A stretch of 64,000 nucleotides of DNA, taken from Siniperca chuatsi. Taxonomy: Eukaryota > Chordata > Actinopteri > Centrarchiformes > Sinipercidae. Of the stretch, positions 28,088 to 41,600 are shown one piece after another. A model generated the notes under the pieces. It was not told the DNA's origin, searched no databases, and saw only the letters and a list, made by a program, of their open reading frames with translations. A program made the position numbers and the translations under genes. Position 1 is the first letter of the stretch. Every line of letters starts with the position of its first letter. The stretch lies in the NCBI RefSeq assembly GCF_020085105.1, contig NC_058055.1, positions 13,221,822 to 13,285,821 of the forward strand, given 5' to 3'.

Positions 28088-31000
28088 TCAGTCCTTCTTG
28101 GCTTGCTTTTCTCTGCGTTTCTGTCTAGCCTCAGACACTATTTTGAGCAGTGACAGCAGAATAGGCACACACATGGGCAGAAAGAGTGGTATGTAGATAG
28201 CAAACTTCTGGTCATCAGGAAAGTAGAGGAGGTGGAGGAGTGAAGGGTCAAAGAATGCCCTTTCTGATGCCAAGATGGCCTCTTTACTGTACTGCAGAGC
28301 AAAGCCGAGGTTCCCGGCCTCCAACTCCGCCACAGCCAGCTGCAGAGACGTGACGGCACTGGACACCTGAGTGACAGCAACAACAATCACATGTTGGATA
28401 CAACTGGTACAATTATAGGAAAGAGTATAATTAAAAACTTATTTAAGAATCTATTTAAATACCAATTTAGGCACAGTAATTTGTACACTGATCATAATTT
28501 TGCAGTTGTTGTCAGTCGACTTACTGATATCTTTCATGAATGTAGCAGCTGGGTACATAGCTCGCTAGCTATGTAAGAAGATGACGTCCCTATTTTTACT
28601 TACCACCTACTAAGCTCTGACTGAGGGAAACAGCTGTCAATGAGCACAACACTAGACCGATTTGAATCGCTTAACAAATCTGAGATCTGGACGGCGATTC
28701 AGAGGTCTGGAAACAGGCTAGTCAAATATTATTTCAGTGATCAGATGCCCCCAAAACAGAGCCCCAAATGGCCAGGTATGTTCATTCACACTTGTTTTAT
28801 AAATGTGAAATCTCTGAGTTTGTGACTGGATTTATTGTTTAATTGCAGTATTTCATTCTGAAAATAAAGGGAGGTGTGCTTTTAAATAGTAAATGGTGTG
28901 TATGCATCTTAACCTGTTCAGCAATGTTGTCATTGATAACAATGTTGCCTATCTGGTCCAGCAGCTGTGCCAGTGAGGTGATGGTGGTGGTTGCCGTTGC
29001 GACATTTTCCACACTCCGACTCCACATGAGACGGTCTAGCTCCCAATCAGCTAGTCCTGTACTACCGCATGGTGCCACCAGGAAGCCAGGGGGAGGGGTC
29101 GATGACTGCACACCCAGCAACAGTCTGACAGGACACGGTACAGGAAAGTTACCTCGTGTCTACAAGAAAAGCAATACCTATCGTGCTGTAGGAGCCCACT
29201 TACCGAAGCTGTGCAAGGAAGACTCCCATGACTTTGGCCATGTTGATGTTGATGTCAACAGGAAACACAGCCTCTGGCTCATAGAAACCATTAACATTAT
29301 AGACCTATAAAAATATGGATAAAGATATTTTTTCTTGAATCAGCACCCAATCCAACAAATTAAGAATGCAAAATCACTGGATAGCTAACAAATTATTATT
29401 AAAATATAACATAGTCACTTACAATAAGCAATAACCATTCATAGTATTTAGTCTACTGTCACCCAGTGTTATTATCTTACCATAATTCCACCCCACCGTG
29501 GAGAGTGAAATGCATTAGAAAGCACTTCCTGTTTCTTGCGGTCATTAATGTAAAGGGGTGAATGGTGGGCATCCGGGACGTACAGAAGAAAATTCAACAC
29601 CGGGTTGGAAGATGCAGCATTTGAGCCTCAAAATCAAATGCAAAAAATACCAGTTACATATAAATACACCAGAACAAACAACACCATGTTTCTATTCAGT
29701 GTGTGCTTTACCCAGTCTAGCCTCCACAGGGTTGATGACATGTGCAAGGCTGTCAGAGTTGAGTGTGTAAGCGCTGCGGCTGCTGTCAAAGCGCGGGTTG
29801 ACACCGAGCATGGCGTAGTACAATGTCTGTAAGGAGATTATGTTCATTAACATACAGTAGCTGAGCATCTTGGCATCGTGATGTGGCTGCTACACATTCA
29901 CACACTTGCACACACAGTACCTGAGAGTCAATGCTAAAGTTGGCTAAAGGGGCCAGTTTTGTAAGCAAAGGTTGGATGTAGGTCTGCACAGCACCCTCTA
30001 TGTCCCAGTGTAGCCGGTGTGACTTTGGGTCTGGGTTCAACAGACTGAATGTTATCTCATAACCTAAAGAGAAGATAAGAATAAGCAGAGAACAGAAGGA
30101 GAGTGTTCACAGAGTTGAAGTGTATACTGATTGGATCAGAAATTGAGTTGGTCCACTTTACGGCTGTGCTGACACAAAGACCAACCTGGGCTGGATTTAA
30201 AGGTTCTCATACTGTCAGCGATGCTCTCTTTGTTGCCAGGGCTGAGACGGACTCTGTCACTGAGGGCAGCAGTGATGTCGGTGTGGCTAAAAGACATCAC
30301 CTGCAGCACCTGCTTCATCCGAGGCTCCAGGTGAGCCAGCAATTGCTCTAGTGTCCTGCCCACTCTCATATTGGTGCCAATACGGAGCAGGGCTGTCCGT
30401 CGCTGCCCGATATACACGTCCACATCCTGAGAGGCATGAAGGTACAGGTTGGTATTGTATTATCTTCTACTTATCCAGAGTGACACAAATAACTCATAAT
30501 TCTGTTTGCAAGCTGTGCAGAAGGTAATGTATTTAGACAGTTAGTTAGACACTAAGTATTAATGACAGCTTATTTTAGATCGATTATATCTTCTTTTCAG
30601 TGAAAATGCTTCTCGACTCAACAGAGATCCATGAATTAAGCTAAAGAAAAAGCTAATTTCACCATTCATCAACGCATAAACCAAACACAAAGACTTTAAT
30701 TAACCCTTTTAAACATATGAACACATTCACACTAATGAAGAACTAAGGAAATTAATAATAAGAAAGGGTTAATAGTAGCCAAACAATACACTTTAAAACT
30801 AAATATAGAAAAAATAAATAATAAAACAGTTTTAACCTCAGGCAGCAGTGACGATGATTCTGGGATCACATACACAACCAAAGAACCACACGGACTTTCA
30901 CTGAGCGTGTGCAGAGACAGATCTGCCTCTAAAGAAGAAGAAAGGGAGAAATTAGAGAGAGATAACAGAGATAACAAAATGTTTTCATCTGAAGAGCTGA

Positions 31001-31627
31001 AAGCTGGGTTTGACAGGCAGACAGCATCTCACCTGCTGCAGTGGGCTGGTTCAGGGCATCCTCCTCCATGACTGTAGCTGTGCGGTACCTTGTCTCATAA
31101 CTGTACCTCAAAGCTGTGTCCTCTGGAAACAAAAAGAATTTGAGACGAGAATTAGCTTGCAGTCTTCATATTTTGTAACCATAAGATCACAGACAGCATC
31201 AATAAATCACCATCTACTGTGTGTTCCTCATCCTGTGTCTGTGTCAATGGGACCTTCTTCTGCTGTTCTGGGGTCACAGTTCCACGTGCAAACACAACCT
31301 CCACATCAGCACTCAACTGCAGCTACAAAAAACAAAACGAAATAAAGAGAGGGACATTTTAAAAAAGGTACACGTGTATTACACATCACAGATAAAATGG
31401 ACCACAAGATTGGGACGTGTAATTAATAGCAAGGAACACGAACAAACCTGTAGATTAGCCAACTCTTTTATCTGACTGACAGGCAACCAGGCGCGGTATG
31501 TTTCAGTTGTTCGCCACCACAGAGGGACTCCCACGATGATGACCACCGCTGCTATGGACAGAGCAGCAAGCTGGCCACGTCTACGCTCTGAGAGATATAC
31601 AGAGACAGTAAGACAGAGAAGCCTCAG

Positions 31628-31674
<47 letters not shown>

Positions 31675-32430
31675 TTGTGTTAGGCCATTGTGGGCAATTT
31701 TGCAAATCAATGCGCAGGACTGTTTTATAGCAATAATGGCAATAATATTGTATCATGATATATAAAAGTATTTTATCCAAATCGTTTAGCCCTACGTGCC
31801 CTCCCTGACACCTCACTAGACACCATTGATTAAATAATGTTTACATAAATCTGTTTATTCCATAAAAGACTGAGCTAGATGCTAGATGGCAGACCCACTC
31901 AAGACTTTATTAAAGTATTAACATGCAAACATGTAGTCTTTGAGAGACAGCATTAATTGGTCAACATACAGTAAATGGCTGCAAGACCTGGTTTATATTT
32001 AAAGCTAGAAAAATACAATATAAGAGGAAATAACGTGTTTGGTTCTACTTATGGGGGGTTTAGGAACCCTAATGTTGTAGTTAATTGTGGAATAAAAAAT
32101 AAATAATGAAAAGAAAAGACAAAAGGTGACAAAAAACAGCAGGTGTGCTTGCAGGGTCTTCAGTGATAAGTCAGAGAGGGCATCATTGCTGCAACTGCTG
32201 GTGCGGCTAGCTAACTTAGCTGTTAGCTTCAGAGGTTATTAACACACCCGTGGCCTTAACATGGAGACAACAGCGGCCTCGTGCCAGGCTCGCTGTTGTA
32301 CATGTTAGCTAAGTATGCTCTAACAAACTGCTGTAAACTGGTGTAAATGCTAAATCCTTTTTTTGTAGGAAGGAAATCATTTATATAGAATTCAGTTATG
32401 AATCTACTCACCCACTTCCGTGGTAGCCAT
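28088..32430 (-). CDS. pigs: GPI transamidase subunit PIG-S
   Basis: This is a subunit of the ER-membrane complex that attaches GPI anchors to proteins. There are twelve coding exons: 32430-32412, 31587-31448, 31322-31211, 31122-31033, 30928-30837, 30426-30186, 30063-29921, 29826-29712, 29626-29481, 29304-29204, 29124-28914 and 28366-28088. All phases join and the product is 562 aa (human 555). The N-terminal membrane segment is at residues 13-31 ([19 protein letters not shown]). The luminal part contains [32 protein letters not shown] and [20 protein letters not shown]. The C-terminal membrane segment is at 525-547 ([20 protein letters not shown]), followed by a basic tail ending QAKKD. A TA microsatellite lies in intron 1. 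The neighbour aldoc is conserved with human. No defects are seen. Confidence 0.97.
31631..31672. repeat. (TA)n microsatellite in pigs intron 1
   Basis: A pure AT dinucleotide run of about 42 bases, 44 bases upstream of the pigs exon 2 acceptor. Confidence 0.95.
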
Positions 32431-34776
32431 TTCTGTCAATGTTGCGTTTGTTAATACAACACACCCAACCACACGTCACATGACCGACATTTGCAAACAA
32501 CTCTGGTGATTCACGTGGCAGTAAAATCAAAAATAAGTCGCGATCTACCCATATCTAACGAGATACTATTTGATTAAATTTACCTAAGTATTGTAATATA
32601 TACTTGTCTATCTGTCCCTAATCCGAGAAGGCAGTAAATTGATTTGATACGCAGTGAGGTGATAGTAACCGTCGGCCCACCCGATGAATATATTAAACGC
32701 ACAAACACAATGTGAGACATGTTGGCAACCAGCGCCCCATGTGGTGTCTCAAATCTTGGTCGGAAAAATTCACATTATTTCCAATTACCTTAAAATCCCA
32801 AATAAACACTGATATTTGTCCATAAACACAACGAGTGACCAAAAAAAACAAACAAAAAAACCCAACAAAATAAAGCTAAGCTAAATGTCACCATACTGTT
32901 TTCATTATTTTGTCCACTTTTTATAAATATATATGAAGGAGTAAAAATATCTGATGCACCTTACAATGCAACACCACCAAAAACTAATTACACATTTTAC
33001 ACGTGATGTTTATTACATGACTGTAATATATGAATGATCAGGTGTTTGTTTTTATTGTTACAAGTATTTACATGTATTAATGAAGGGATTGACACATGAA
33101 TAACACACCTTTGTGTTTCTCAGCTGATCACAATTCAAGATATAGCCGTTTTGTATTACCCCATGTGAAAGCCTTTTAAATACATTTGGATGTGATTATA
33201 GGAGGTTCCAATCCAGGATACTGAGTTTTGTTGGTGGGGTTACCTTAATATCCACATTTTGATTAAAGATCATGCCTTTAACAAATACAAATAAGAAGCC
33301 TGAGTCCAGACAATTGAAACTGTTATTTTACAGTATAAACCAGACAGAAATAACTCCTATTCATAGTTTCATACAGCAAGCTACTAGAGAAATAATGTCC
33401 TTTTCAAACTGTGGTTATTTAACCCAGTTGTCATGTTAGATAGCTTGTGCCCACAGCAATACTGGTTGTAAAGGAGGTATTTTGCTAACTGGAAGTAAAT
33501 TGGCTGGATCATGAACAGGAAGTGGGGAAAAGAGCTAGGCTTACAACACTATACAATGTGACACAAGAAGGCTATTGCATGACTGTTCAAGTGTCTGGAA
33601 TGCAGAATAAAATAGCATCCAAGAGAAATGATTGGGATAAACACCATAAGAATAGCAGCAATAAATGTCACACAGATCTCTGCTAGCTTTTTTGTTTATT
33701 ATTTTAGTTTATTTTTCTCCACTATTTGACACACCAAGTGCTTCAAGAACAATATTAACATCACAAACATCACAGTACTCCAACACAGCGGTGACTGTTT
33801 CCCCCGCAGCTAACCCCACGTATTGGTCCACATTACAGGTACGTCAATAGAAACCATCTCCTCTTCCCGTGGGGTGGGCTGGGGGAATCAGGAGGGGGGG
33901 ATGACACACAAGCGTCACATAATATCGACACCTTTACACAACTGAATACATTAATTACTGTATGTAATTTAAAGCTAATGTTATACTGAAATTAGACACA
34001 CAAGATGTTTTCTCAGATTAGTGGTGATTAGAAGCATGTGAACAGAAAGGTTAGGATGAATCATTAGGAAGAATCATGGTGTATTGGTTTATTACAGTGT
34101 CTACTGACCTCTGCTGGAGCTACAGCTGTCTGAAAGTACAACGAGCACACATTTGGACAGTCGCTCAAAAGGTCAACTTAATGTTGTCACGCTGTTTGTC
34201 TTGTCCCTTAACGGCTATACTGATGCCACTAATAAATCGGTTGGTCCCGCTGTCAGGGAGGATATTAACATAGCGTTTGAAGGATGAGCCAACACTGCGT
34301 TCTGACACAAGCGAAACACCGACACACACATGCTTATCTGGCCTGCTTGGGAGTGGCTCAAGTATTACCATGTGGGGGAGAAAGGGAGACAGCACCAGGT
34401 GTGGAGACAGGTGCAGTTAAGAAGAGGCATGAATTGGATACTGACTGATTATCTTGATCTACTGTTAACATTTCTATCTCTGAGCCCAATAACCATTACA
34501 GACAGCCAGACATGACATAAAATGGTTTTCCACTTCAGTCATAAATTGTCTCAAAACTGTTTTGATTTGTTCAAATAGAAAATAAAAAACAAGCCTGTTC
34601 CCTTTAGTATTGTAGTTTCACGTTATGTTTTTAAATACACATATCTAATAATGTAATTTTAATAAACTCTGACAACTCTAAAGTACAGTAGACAGGGCAG
34701 GCCTGTGATTCATGGAGGAGTGAGGGGGAATAGCAGAGCAGATATAAGACTACAATTGAATGTGATACTTTGATGT
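32431..34776. other. Interval between pigs promoter and aldoc 3' end
   Basis: Positions 32431-32700 hold the pigs 5'UTR/promoter (CACGTCACATGAC at about 32473). Positions 34560-34776 are aldoc 3'UTR on the minus strand. Between them the only exon-like signal is the plus-strand candidate at 33665-33838. The remainder shows no recognised feature. Confidence 0.5.
33665..33838 (+). CDS. Candidate first exon of a small secreted/GPI-type protein
   Basis: This is a 58-codon plus-strand frame ending exactly at a strong donor (ACAG|GTACGT), phase 0. It starts MSHRSLLAFLFIILVYF, a good signal-peptide pattern (basic start, hydrophobic core) with a possible cleavage after PSA. A Ser/Thr-rich stretch follows (SQTSQYSNTAVTVSPAANPT) like small mucin-type or CD24/CD52-like proteins. 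An ETS-like AGGAAGTGGGGAAAA lies about 150 bases upstream. No second exon is certain. A phase-0 acceptor before 34098 would add only about 11 residues (CLLTSAGATAV) before a stop. It is the only plus-strand gene candidate here, and I do not recognise a family. Confidence 0.25.
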
Positions 34777-37700
34777 TTAGTAGGCGTGATTAGCCACATA
34801 GAGGGATTTTCCAGCGGCGCCAGCAGGTCCAGAAGACTCGTACTTGCCGAGTGCAGCCAGACCGTTTGCCTGGAGGAAAAAACAACAACAAAAAAAGTCT
34901 AATTAACAATATTGCACGAAGGATGTTTCAGTGTCATTTTACTCTTGCGAGGATGTTTTGTCTGACCTCAGCACGTTTGATGAACTCCTCGGTGGCGGCC
35001 TTCTCGTTGCTCAGCTCTCCTCTCCATGCGTTCAGGGCAGAGGCCTGCAGGGCGCGGCCGTAGGAGAAAGTCAGGGCCCAGGGCTTGGGGAGTGGACAGT
35101 TGTTAATGGCATTAAGGTTCATGCTGGCCTCTTCTTCAGACTGGCCACCTGACAAGAATGTCACTCCTGAGAAAAAAAACAAGCAAATACCCACATTATC
35201 TATCTGCTCAAACCTGATTGCATGGAACATTTAAGCCTTTGAATGGAAATGATCTGGCTTTCTTAATATCGGAGGGTGGGGCAAAACAAATAATTAATCT
35301 GGCAATTTATAACAATACATTCTCTTGCAATACATTATGTGGTAATGCTTTATTTTACAGGTCTGTAAATCCCTAAAAATGTCCAACTAAAATCTTATGT
35401 AATTTTCCACAGGGCTGTGTAATTTAGCACTACTTATCAGTAAAATAGAGGCAGTTTTCAATTGGTACACTTCCAATTAATTCATTCCAATGAAATGCTA
35501 AACTAACATACCCTAGAGTCAGAACACAGCAGGTCAGGTGAACACACAAAAAGAATTTGTCTATAAGCAAGCACACAAACTTATACAGGAGAATTTACAG
35601 CAATAAATTATGATGATGAATACATATCTACTTGGGTTTAAATGGAGCAGTTGTTTCAAGGCTGCTTTTAAACTAAACGCAATTAATGAAATCCTAACTA
35701 AAGTAACACATTTTCTCTCTATTTCGCCTAAAATCAGTATGAAATTATTAATTATGTCTAGGAAATTATTCTAAATATTGGACCTGTAAAATAAAGCATT
35801 TATACAATACATTATTGATACTACAGCACCAAGTGCATTTTTAGAATTATATATTTTAAATAGTAATTCAGTAGTTTTCAGGTAATATTTTCCTTGTGTC
35901 AAACTGCATTTACACAGATTGAAGACTTGACGTAGTACAAGACATAGGTGCACCCTTCACTTACATGGCACAGAAGTAGATAATGCCATGTATGTGTAAA
36001 AAGGCTCTAGACTAGGATTTATTACACACTTATCTCATGTCAAATAGAATTTTTGAAAACGTCGCTATTTAAGGGGTATATATTATTCCTTGTACAGTGT
36101 ACAGATATTGTAAGCATCCTGCCCAATGTATTTTTGTTTCTTCTATCTATCTGTCTCTGACCTGTGACAGCAGGAGGCACAGTGCGGCGCAGGGCAGTGA
36201 CGGTAGCCATGGCGATTTCCTCGCTGCTGTACTTGGTGGGGCAGGAGTGCCCAGCTGTGACCATGTTGGGTTTCAGCAGTGTCCCTTCCAGGTACACATG
36301 GTGGTCTGACAGAGCCTTGTACACTGCAGCTAGGACCTAGCAGCAGGACAGAGACACATGTATGTCAAATGACTGAGAGCACTGTTACTAACATGTAATA
36401 AAATATAAATATATATCAATAAATTCACCTTCTCACTGACGTACTGGCAACGCTTCAGGTCATGCTCTCCATCAGGAAGGATCTCAGGCTCCACAATAGG
36501 AACAATACCATTCTGAAAGACATTACAAAGTTTAAGGCAAACTCTCATCTTCTCATAGATACACTACATGAGTTTGTTAAAATGCCCAATAGTGTCCTCA
36601 AATCCCCAAATGTGATCATAAATCTTAGAACTGGGATTCTGGGATTGGGGGGCACTATGACCTAACTAAATAATATCCTCAGTAATCTCACACCAACCTG
36701 CTGGCAGATGCTAGCATATCGTGCCAGAACATTAGCATTCTCAAAGATGGCCAGCTCAGACGGCGTGGTGTCGCTGATCTTCAGCACACAGCGCCACTTG
36801 GCGAAGTCTGCGCCATCCTTCTTGTACTGCGCACAGCGCTCAGACAGTCCGTCCAGACCTACACATACACAGAACCATCTATCAGAAATACAGCAGGGTT
36901 TTTTTTGTTGTTGTTTTTTTTTTTAATATTTGTGAGGTTTTGAGAGTGTGTGTTCCTAATGCCTCCTACCCTGAGTGGTGGTCTCTCCATTTGTTCCAGC
37001 AAGGGGCACAACACCTTTGTCCACCTGTAAAGAGGGAAACCAAATTTGTTAAAAAGTTGTACATGTGATATTACACTTAAATGTCCTTCAAATTCTCAAG
37101 TGCACCTTTTTTTTTTATTTTTTAAACTTATATAACGTGACATACTTGGTTTTCTATATCATTACATTACAGCAAATTGAAATTCACTCTTACAACACAA
37201 CTATCCTGAACATACGTCCTGAAAGCTCTTTTCACCTAGTTTGTCCTTGTGTATCTAAACATGCTGACAATGAGTCTATGTTTGTATATACAGTATAGGA
37301 GCCTTTCTAGTTTTAACTGCCAAACAAATGATGACTGTTTTTGTCTGCTGAATTGAAATACTTAGCTGTAGTATAATATCAACACTGTGGCTGTGGAGAC
37401 ATTCAGAGCCAAAGCAAACAGCCACCAAATAAGGTGTTTTTCTGTTTTAGGAGACTGAGGTTGAGCATGACGAACTATGCACAAAAACTGCCAACAGCTG
37501 AAACCAAGTAATGGTTAAAATGTGTGGGAGAATAATGAGCATTTTTGTCATATTCATTTAACAAACAAATTTAAACTGACTGTAAGGCCAGCTGAAACCC
37601 ACTATTTCCCAACGAAAGAGGTCAACTCTGGAGGGTTAAATATGAGCATTGGGCACCTTGATGCCAACAACAATGCCGCGGTCCTTGATGAGCTTGGCGA

Positions 37701-38612
37701 AGGGAGTGCCATCGTCTGTGTTCTGGTAGAGGGTTTCATGGAAAAAGATGACCCCTCCGATACAACTGTCGATGCGCTGGTCAGCTGTGAAGAGCAGCTG
37801 GCGGTAGCGACGCCTGTTCTCTTCTGTGTTCTCAACCCTGATGGGGTTCAAACGTTTCCCCATGCTGCCTGTAGACAACACACACACACACAGCTATTCA
37901 TGTATGACTCCAATTAAGAGACTTCATTCAAGAGTACGTAACTAATGAACTGTTGTGGATAAATTCGTCAGGCTTTGACACTGCAGTAGAGGACTGCACC
38001 CACTTTTATAGTGATTCTGTGAACCAAAAATCTAAATTAAGCCAGTATGTGAGTTGCAATAGGGTAGTATTAACCTAAATAGTTTGACTAATCTATCTGA
38101 CTTTGCTTGACACTGATTTATCTTTGTCTACCAATATGTGAATGAAAGTATAGAAGGTTTGGTGCAAAGCGCTCATAAAAGGTTGTAAGAATATACCAGT
38201 TTTCAAAAACATCCAAATGACAGACAATCCAGTATTTTAATCCATGATTTTATGATACTTAATTAATCATTATGTATAAATAAGACCACAGGGCAGATGT
38301 TCACAGATGTGTGAGTTTGAACGTACGTCCTGTAAATTAAAAAGGTGATTTCTCTAGTAGTAAGCAACTGTCCTACAAAGCATAAATATAAGAGTTTCTT
38401 ACTACATATCTATCTATCTAGTATGTAGAACTTAACAGGAAAGACATCAATGATGTTATAATTTTGCAACACACACACACACACAGACACACATGCATAC
38501 CGGTGGACTCATCGGCTGCGAGGATGCCTTTTCCTGGAGCGACTATCCTCTGAGCGATGTCCTGCAGCTCCTTCTTCTGCTCAGGAGTCAGTGCGGGATA
38601 CTGGTGAGTCAT
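34777..38612 (-). CDS. aldoc: Fructose-bisphosphate aldolase C (class I, brain type)
   Basis: This glycolytic enzyme cleaves fructose 1,6-bisphosphate to DHAP and glyceraldehyde 3-phosphate; it is a cytosolic tetramer. Coding exons are 38612-38501, 37868-37657, 37024-36970, 36858-36698, 36512-36429, 36336-36162, 35166-34967 and 34869-34777, with canonical sites and the 55-base exon typical of vertebrate aldolases. The product is 363 aa. The start is [17 protein letters not shown]. The Schiff-base lysine is in [11 protein letters not shown] (K230 counting Met), the second active-site lysine is in [11 protein letters not shown] (K147), and the end is SLYVANHAY with the C-terminal Tyr. The SLYVANHAY ending matches the C isoform (human SLYIANHAY), not A or B. 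An untranslated exon probably ends at 45444, giving a 6.8-kb first intron. No defects are seen. Confidence 0.97.
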
Positions 38613-41600
38613 GGTGGCTGAAAGAGAGCGAGAGAGAGAGAGATGGAGTGGTCACATTGTTTCACGGTGTGTCGACCTGGACGACTGCCCAGCAGTGGCC
38701 TCAGTTTTTTGTCCCTCCATTGTCTACAATGTGGCTGCCTGGCTGCAGCGCTAAGCTCTTCTCAGTGAGGGCAGGAGGAGGGGTGAAAATGACAAAATGC
38801 CTACAAGATGGCACATAAAGTCACACAATCCAAGGGCCCAGCATGTGTGAGAGATGCGATAAACCCAATGACTGAACAGAAGATGTGCTTCCGGAGAGGG
38901 GAAAAAAAGAGCCAGATAGAAATAGCTGTATTTTTTCAGTAAAGTAGGCCACTGTTTGACTGTTATCTAGAAACCAAATAAGCTTTTTCATTGACAAACA
39001 TCTGGGCTTGAATATGACTGGGTTAATTCAAAGGAAAGAATTTCTCTTTGTCTGGTTATATTGGTGGCAGCAGCCACGCAGTCGATGACGTGCTAAAATG
39101 CACGCACACGCTTCAAACCAGAATTTGTTCCCTATTCCCTTCTTCACTCTGCTGTAAATAAGCAGTTACGTAACCCCTCCCCTCCCCATCCAAACCACAG
39201 AAGACAGAGGGAGCGATTATGTAACAGCGCTCCTATATACTTTGCTGCCAGACAGCTGCAGGATGCAGCACGGCTCGTTTCTTCCTCCTCAGCAACACTT
39301 CTCCTGTTTTCCCCTAATGTCATTATATCTCTCTTTGTGCATTGCACGTATTTTTTTGCCTTGATTAATACATGACTTGTTTCCACGTTTTTAAAATCAC
39401 CCCATGTAGTGTCCTTCAAACCTCCTGCTGTGCTCACTGAGGCAAGCTGCTGCTTTCTGAGTAAAAATGGCATTGACTGGACGTGCACAAGATAAACACC
39501 CATGAGGATTGCAAATTCCCATTTTCACACATCCCTAAAAACGCATCACTCCCACTAATGCAGACTGTGCCAGGGAACGAGCTGAGACTTCTCTTCACAA
39601 GCTTGGTCGACTGCCAAGCCGCTCACAACGAACAAATTCACTGGTTACAGCTTTGTTCAACATCACAAGTATACCTGCATGAGCCACATTATTGATCAGC
39701 TATAGATGAATCTGTTTGTTGGGTGGAAAATACTCCTTTAGTGACAAATACAGAGGTTAGCGCCAGTCAGCTGTATATGGAGGTGTATGCTACACAGGAG
39801 AGCTAAACAGAAACAGCTAAGATTACTATAAATTTTCAGCTACACTGAATGTAAATTACTAATTCAGGCTAAACTAAGTATAAACTATCATCTAAGGATA
39901 AATAGTATTTTATTACCACAGAGAGAGAAATCTTAGTGTGAAGACACTGGATTGTATAATTTAAAGCTGATCAACTGCATCATGTAACAGAAGAAAATAT
40001 ACTAATAGGAGGGTTTAGCATAGCTCAACAACAAACTCATATGACCACTGGATTCCCAACCGAGGCTGGTTTGCTGTGGTAGGACACTGCCTGACATACC
40101 CGATATCCTCTGTGTTAATCCTCAGCTTAAAGCTATGAGATAACAACCTTTAGAGCACACACACAGGCCTCTGAATGAAAAGAGTGTGCAGTTACCACAA
40201 CACAAATGTCAAGCACGGTTCACTGCTAATAGTTAAATTCTACATGCAGGTGAAATTAAAGAGGCCTGCATGGTATGTCTCCTGAGGGGAACAGTTAGAC
40301 CAGGAGCATAAACTGCATGCAGACCTCTCCAGTGAATAAGAGAGGGTATTTACACTTGATAAAGGCCAACCCAAAGGCACAGGCATGATGTGTGGGACTT
40401 CAGTATGTTTGTGTGTGCACGGCTTTGGGCCACTGTTAGCCAGACAAAACTCACGCTCAGCAAATACCTGCTATCTTTTGTGAAGCACCTTCGTGCTTCA
40501 ACAATACTTTTGTGGTTGGGTTTCTGCCGAGAAAACACAAGCAATGTGAAATGTAATTCTTAGGCCATGTTTAGTTAAACACAATGGGAAGTTACCAAAT
40601 ATGTGAGCTTTTAAAAAATAATAAGCTTTTTAAAACAAAACGTCCTCTTTTCAAATTGGAAATATAGAGCTGAACAACACAATGACGTCTGGAAATGTTT
40701 CCGATCACATATCTTTTATATTGGCTGAAGGCATAAAAAGAGGACCTTGAAGGACAATGCCCTACTGTGTGCACGAATTGCCTCTGACATATGATCAGCT
40801 TGGAGCAGGTAGCAACACACACGTTTCACACGTTCACTGTTAAAAATTAAATTAAAATGACTCACTATTGTGCACCAATATTCACCCAGGGTCACATCCA
40901 CCATAGAAGAAGCAGCATCACCTGTATCTCCTCACACAGTAGTCTCAACACTGTACGCTTTACAGGTAGAGGAGATGTTGCGTTTGTCACCACTGGTGAC
41001 ATTATGGGACACTCACATTCCTATTTGTTCTCAGTTATTGGTGGCTGTCTATTCACAAACCCAGGAGACACTGATAGTAGTGTTTTGTATTTTAGTATCT
41101 GCTGCTTGTGTGTCTCCAGGAAATGCTTTCCATCCATGGGGAACTTAAGAAAAACAACAACAACAACAACAACACGGAGGTCCAGTTTATGCTGCACACT
41201 CAATAATTATCACCCGCTCCAGGCACTAGCACCACAGATGCGACAACTAAAATAAGGGAATATATCATGCTCAGTTTGAAGAGGATTTTACTCCTTTAAT
41301 GAAACTGTTAAGTAAACGATTGATTGATAAAGCCAATAAACAAATCGGTTAGAGGCATTTTAAATCCTGTATGCCCTGAAAATTAAGCGATCCTTCATCT
41401 CGATTAGCCACTCCAAGCTAGTGACAGCTTTGAAAGGCCTGGTGGGAACGTCGTACATTAAAACTATCTGGTCACCGCCATTTTGGTAACAAAATGGTGG
41501 ATCATTATCATATTATGTTCATCATTCAGCAAGTCTGATCACAGAGTTTGATTTGCTCACATGCCTGAAGAAGCCTATTTGGTCCAGGATGAGGAGTCAG

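Noticed and set aside
40965-41010. Plus-strand FTGRGDVAFVTT after an acceptor-like TTTACAG, reminiscent of the GDVAFV motif of transferrins
   Set aside because: Only about seven residues match, the sequence after the motif does not follow transferrin, and no neighbouring exons are present in aldoc intron 1.
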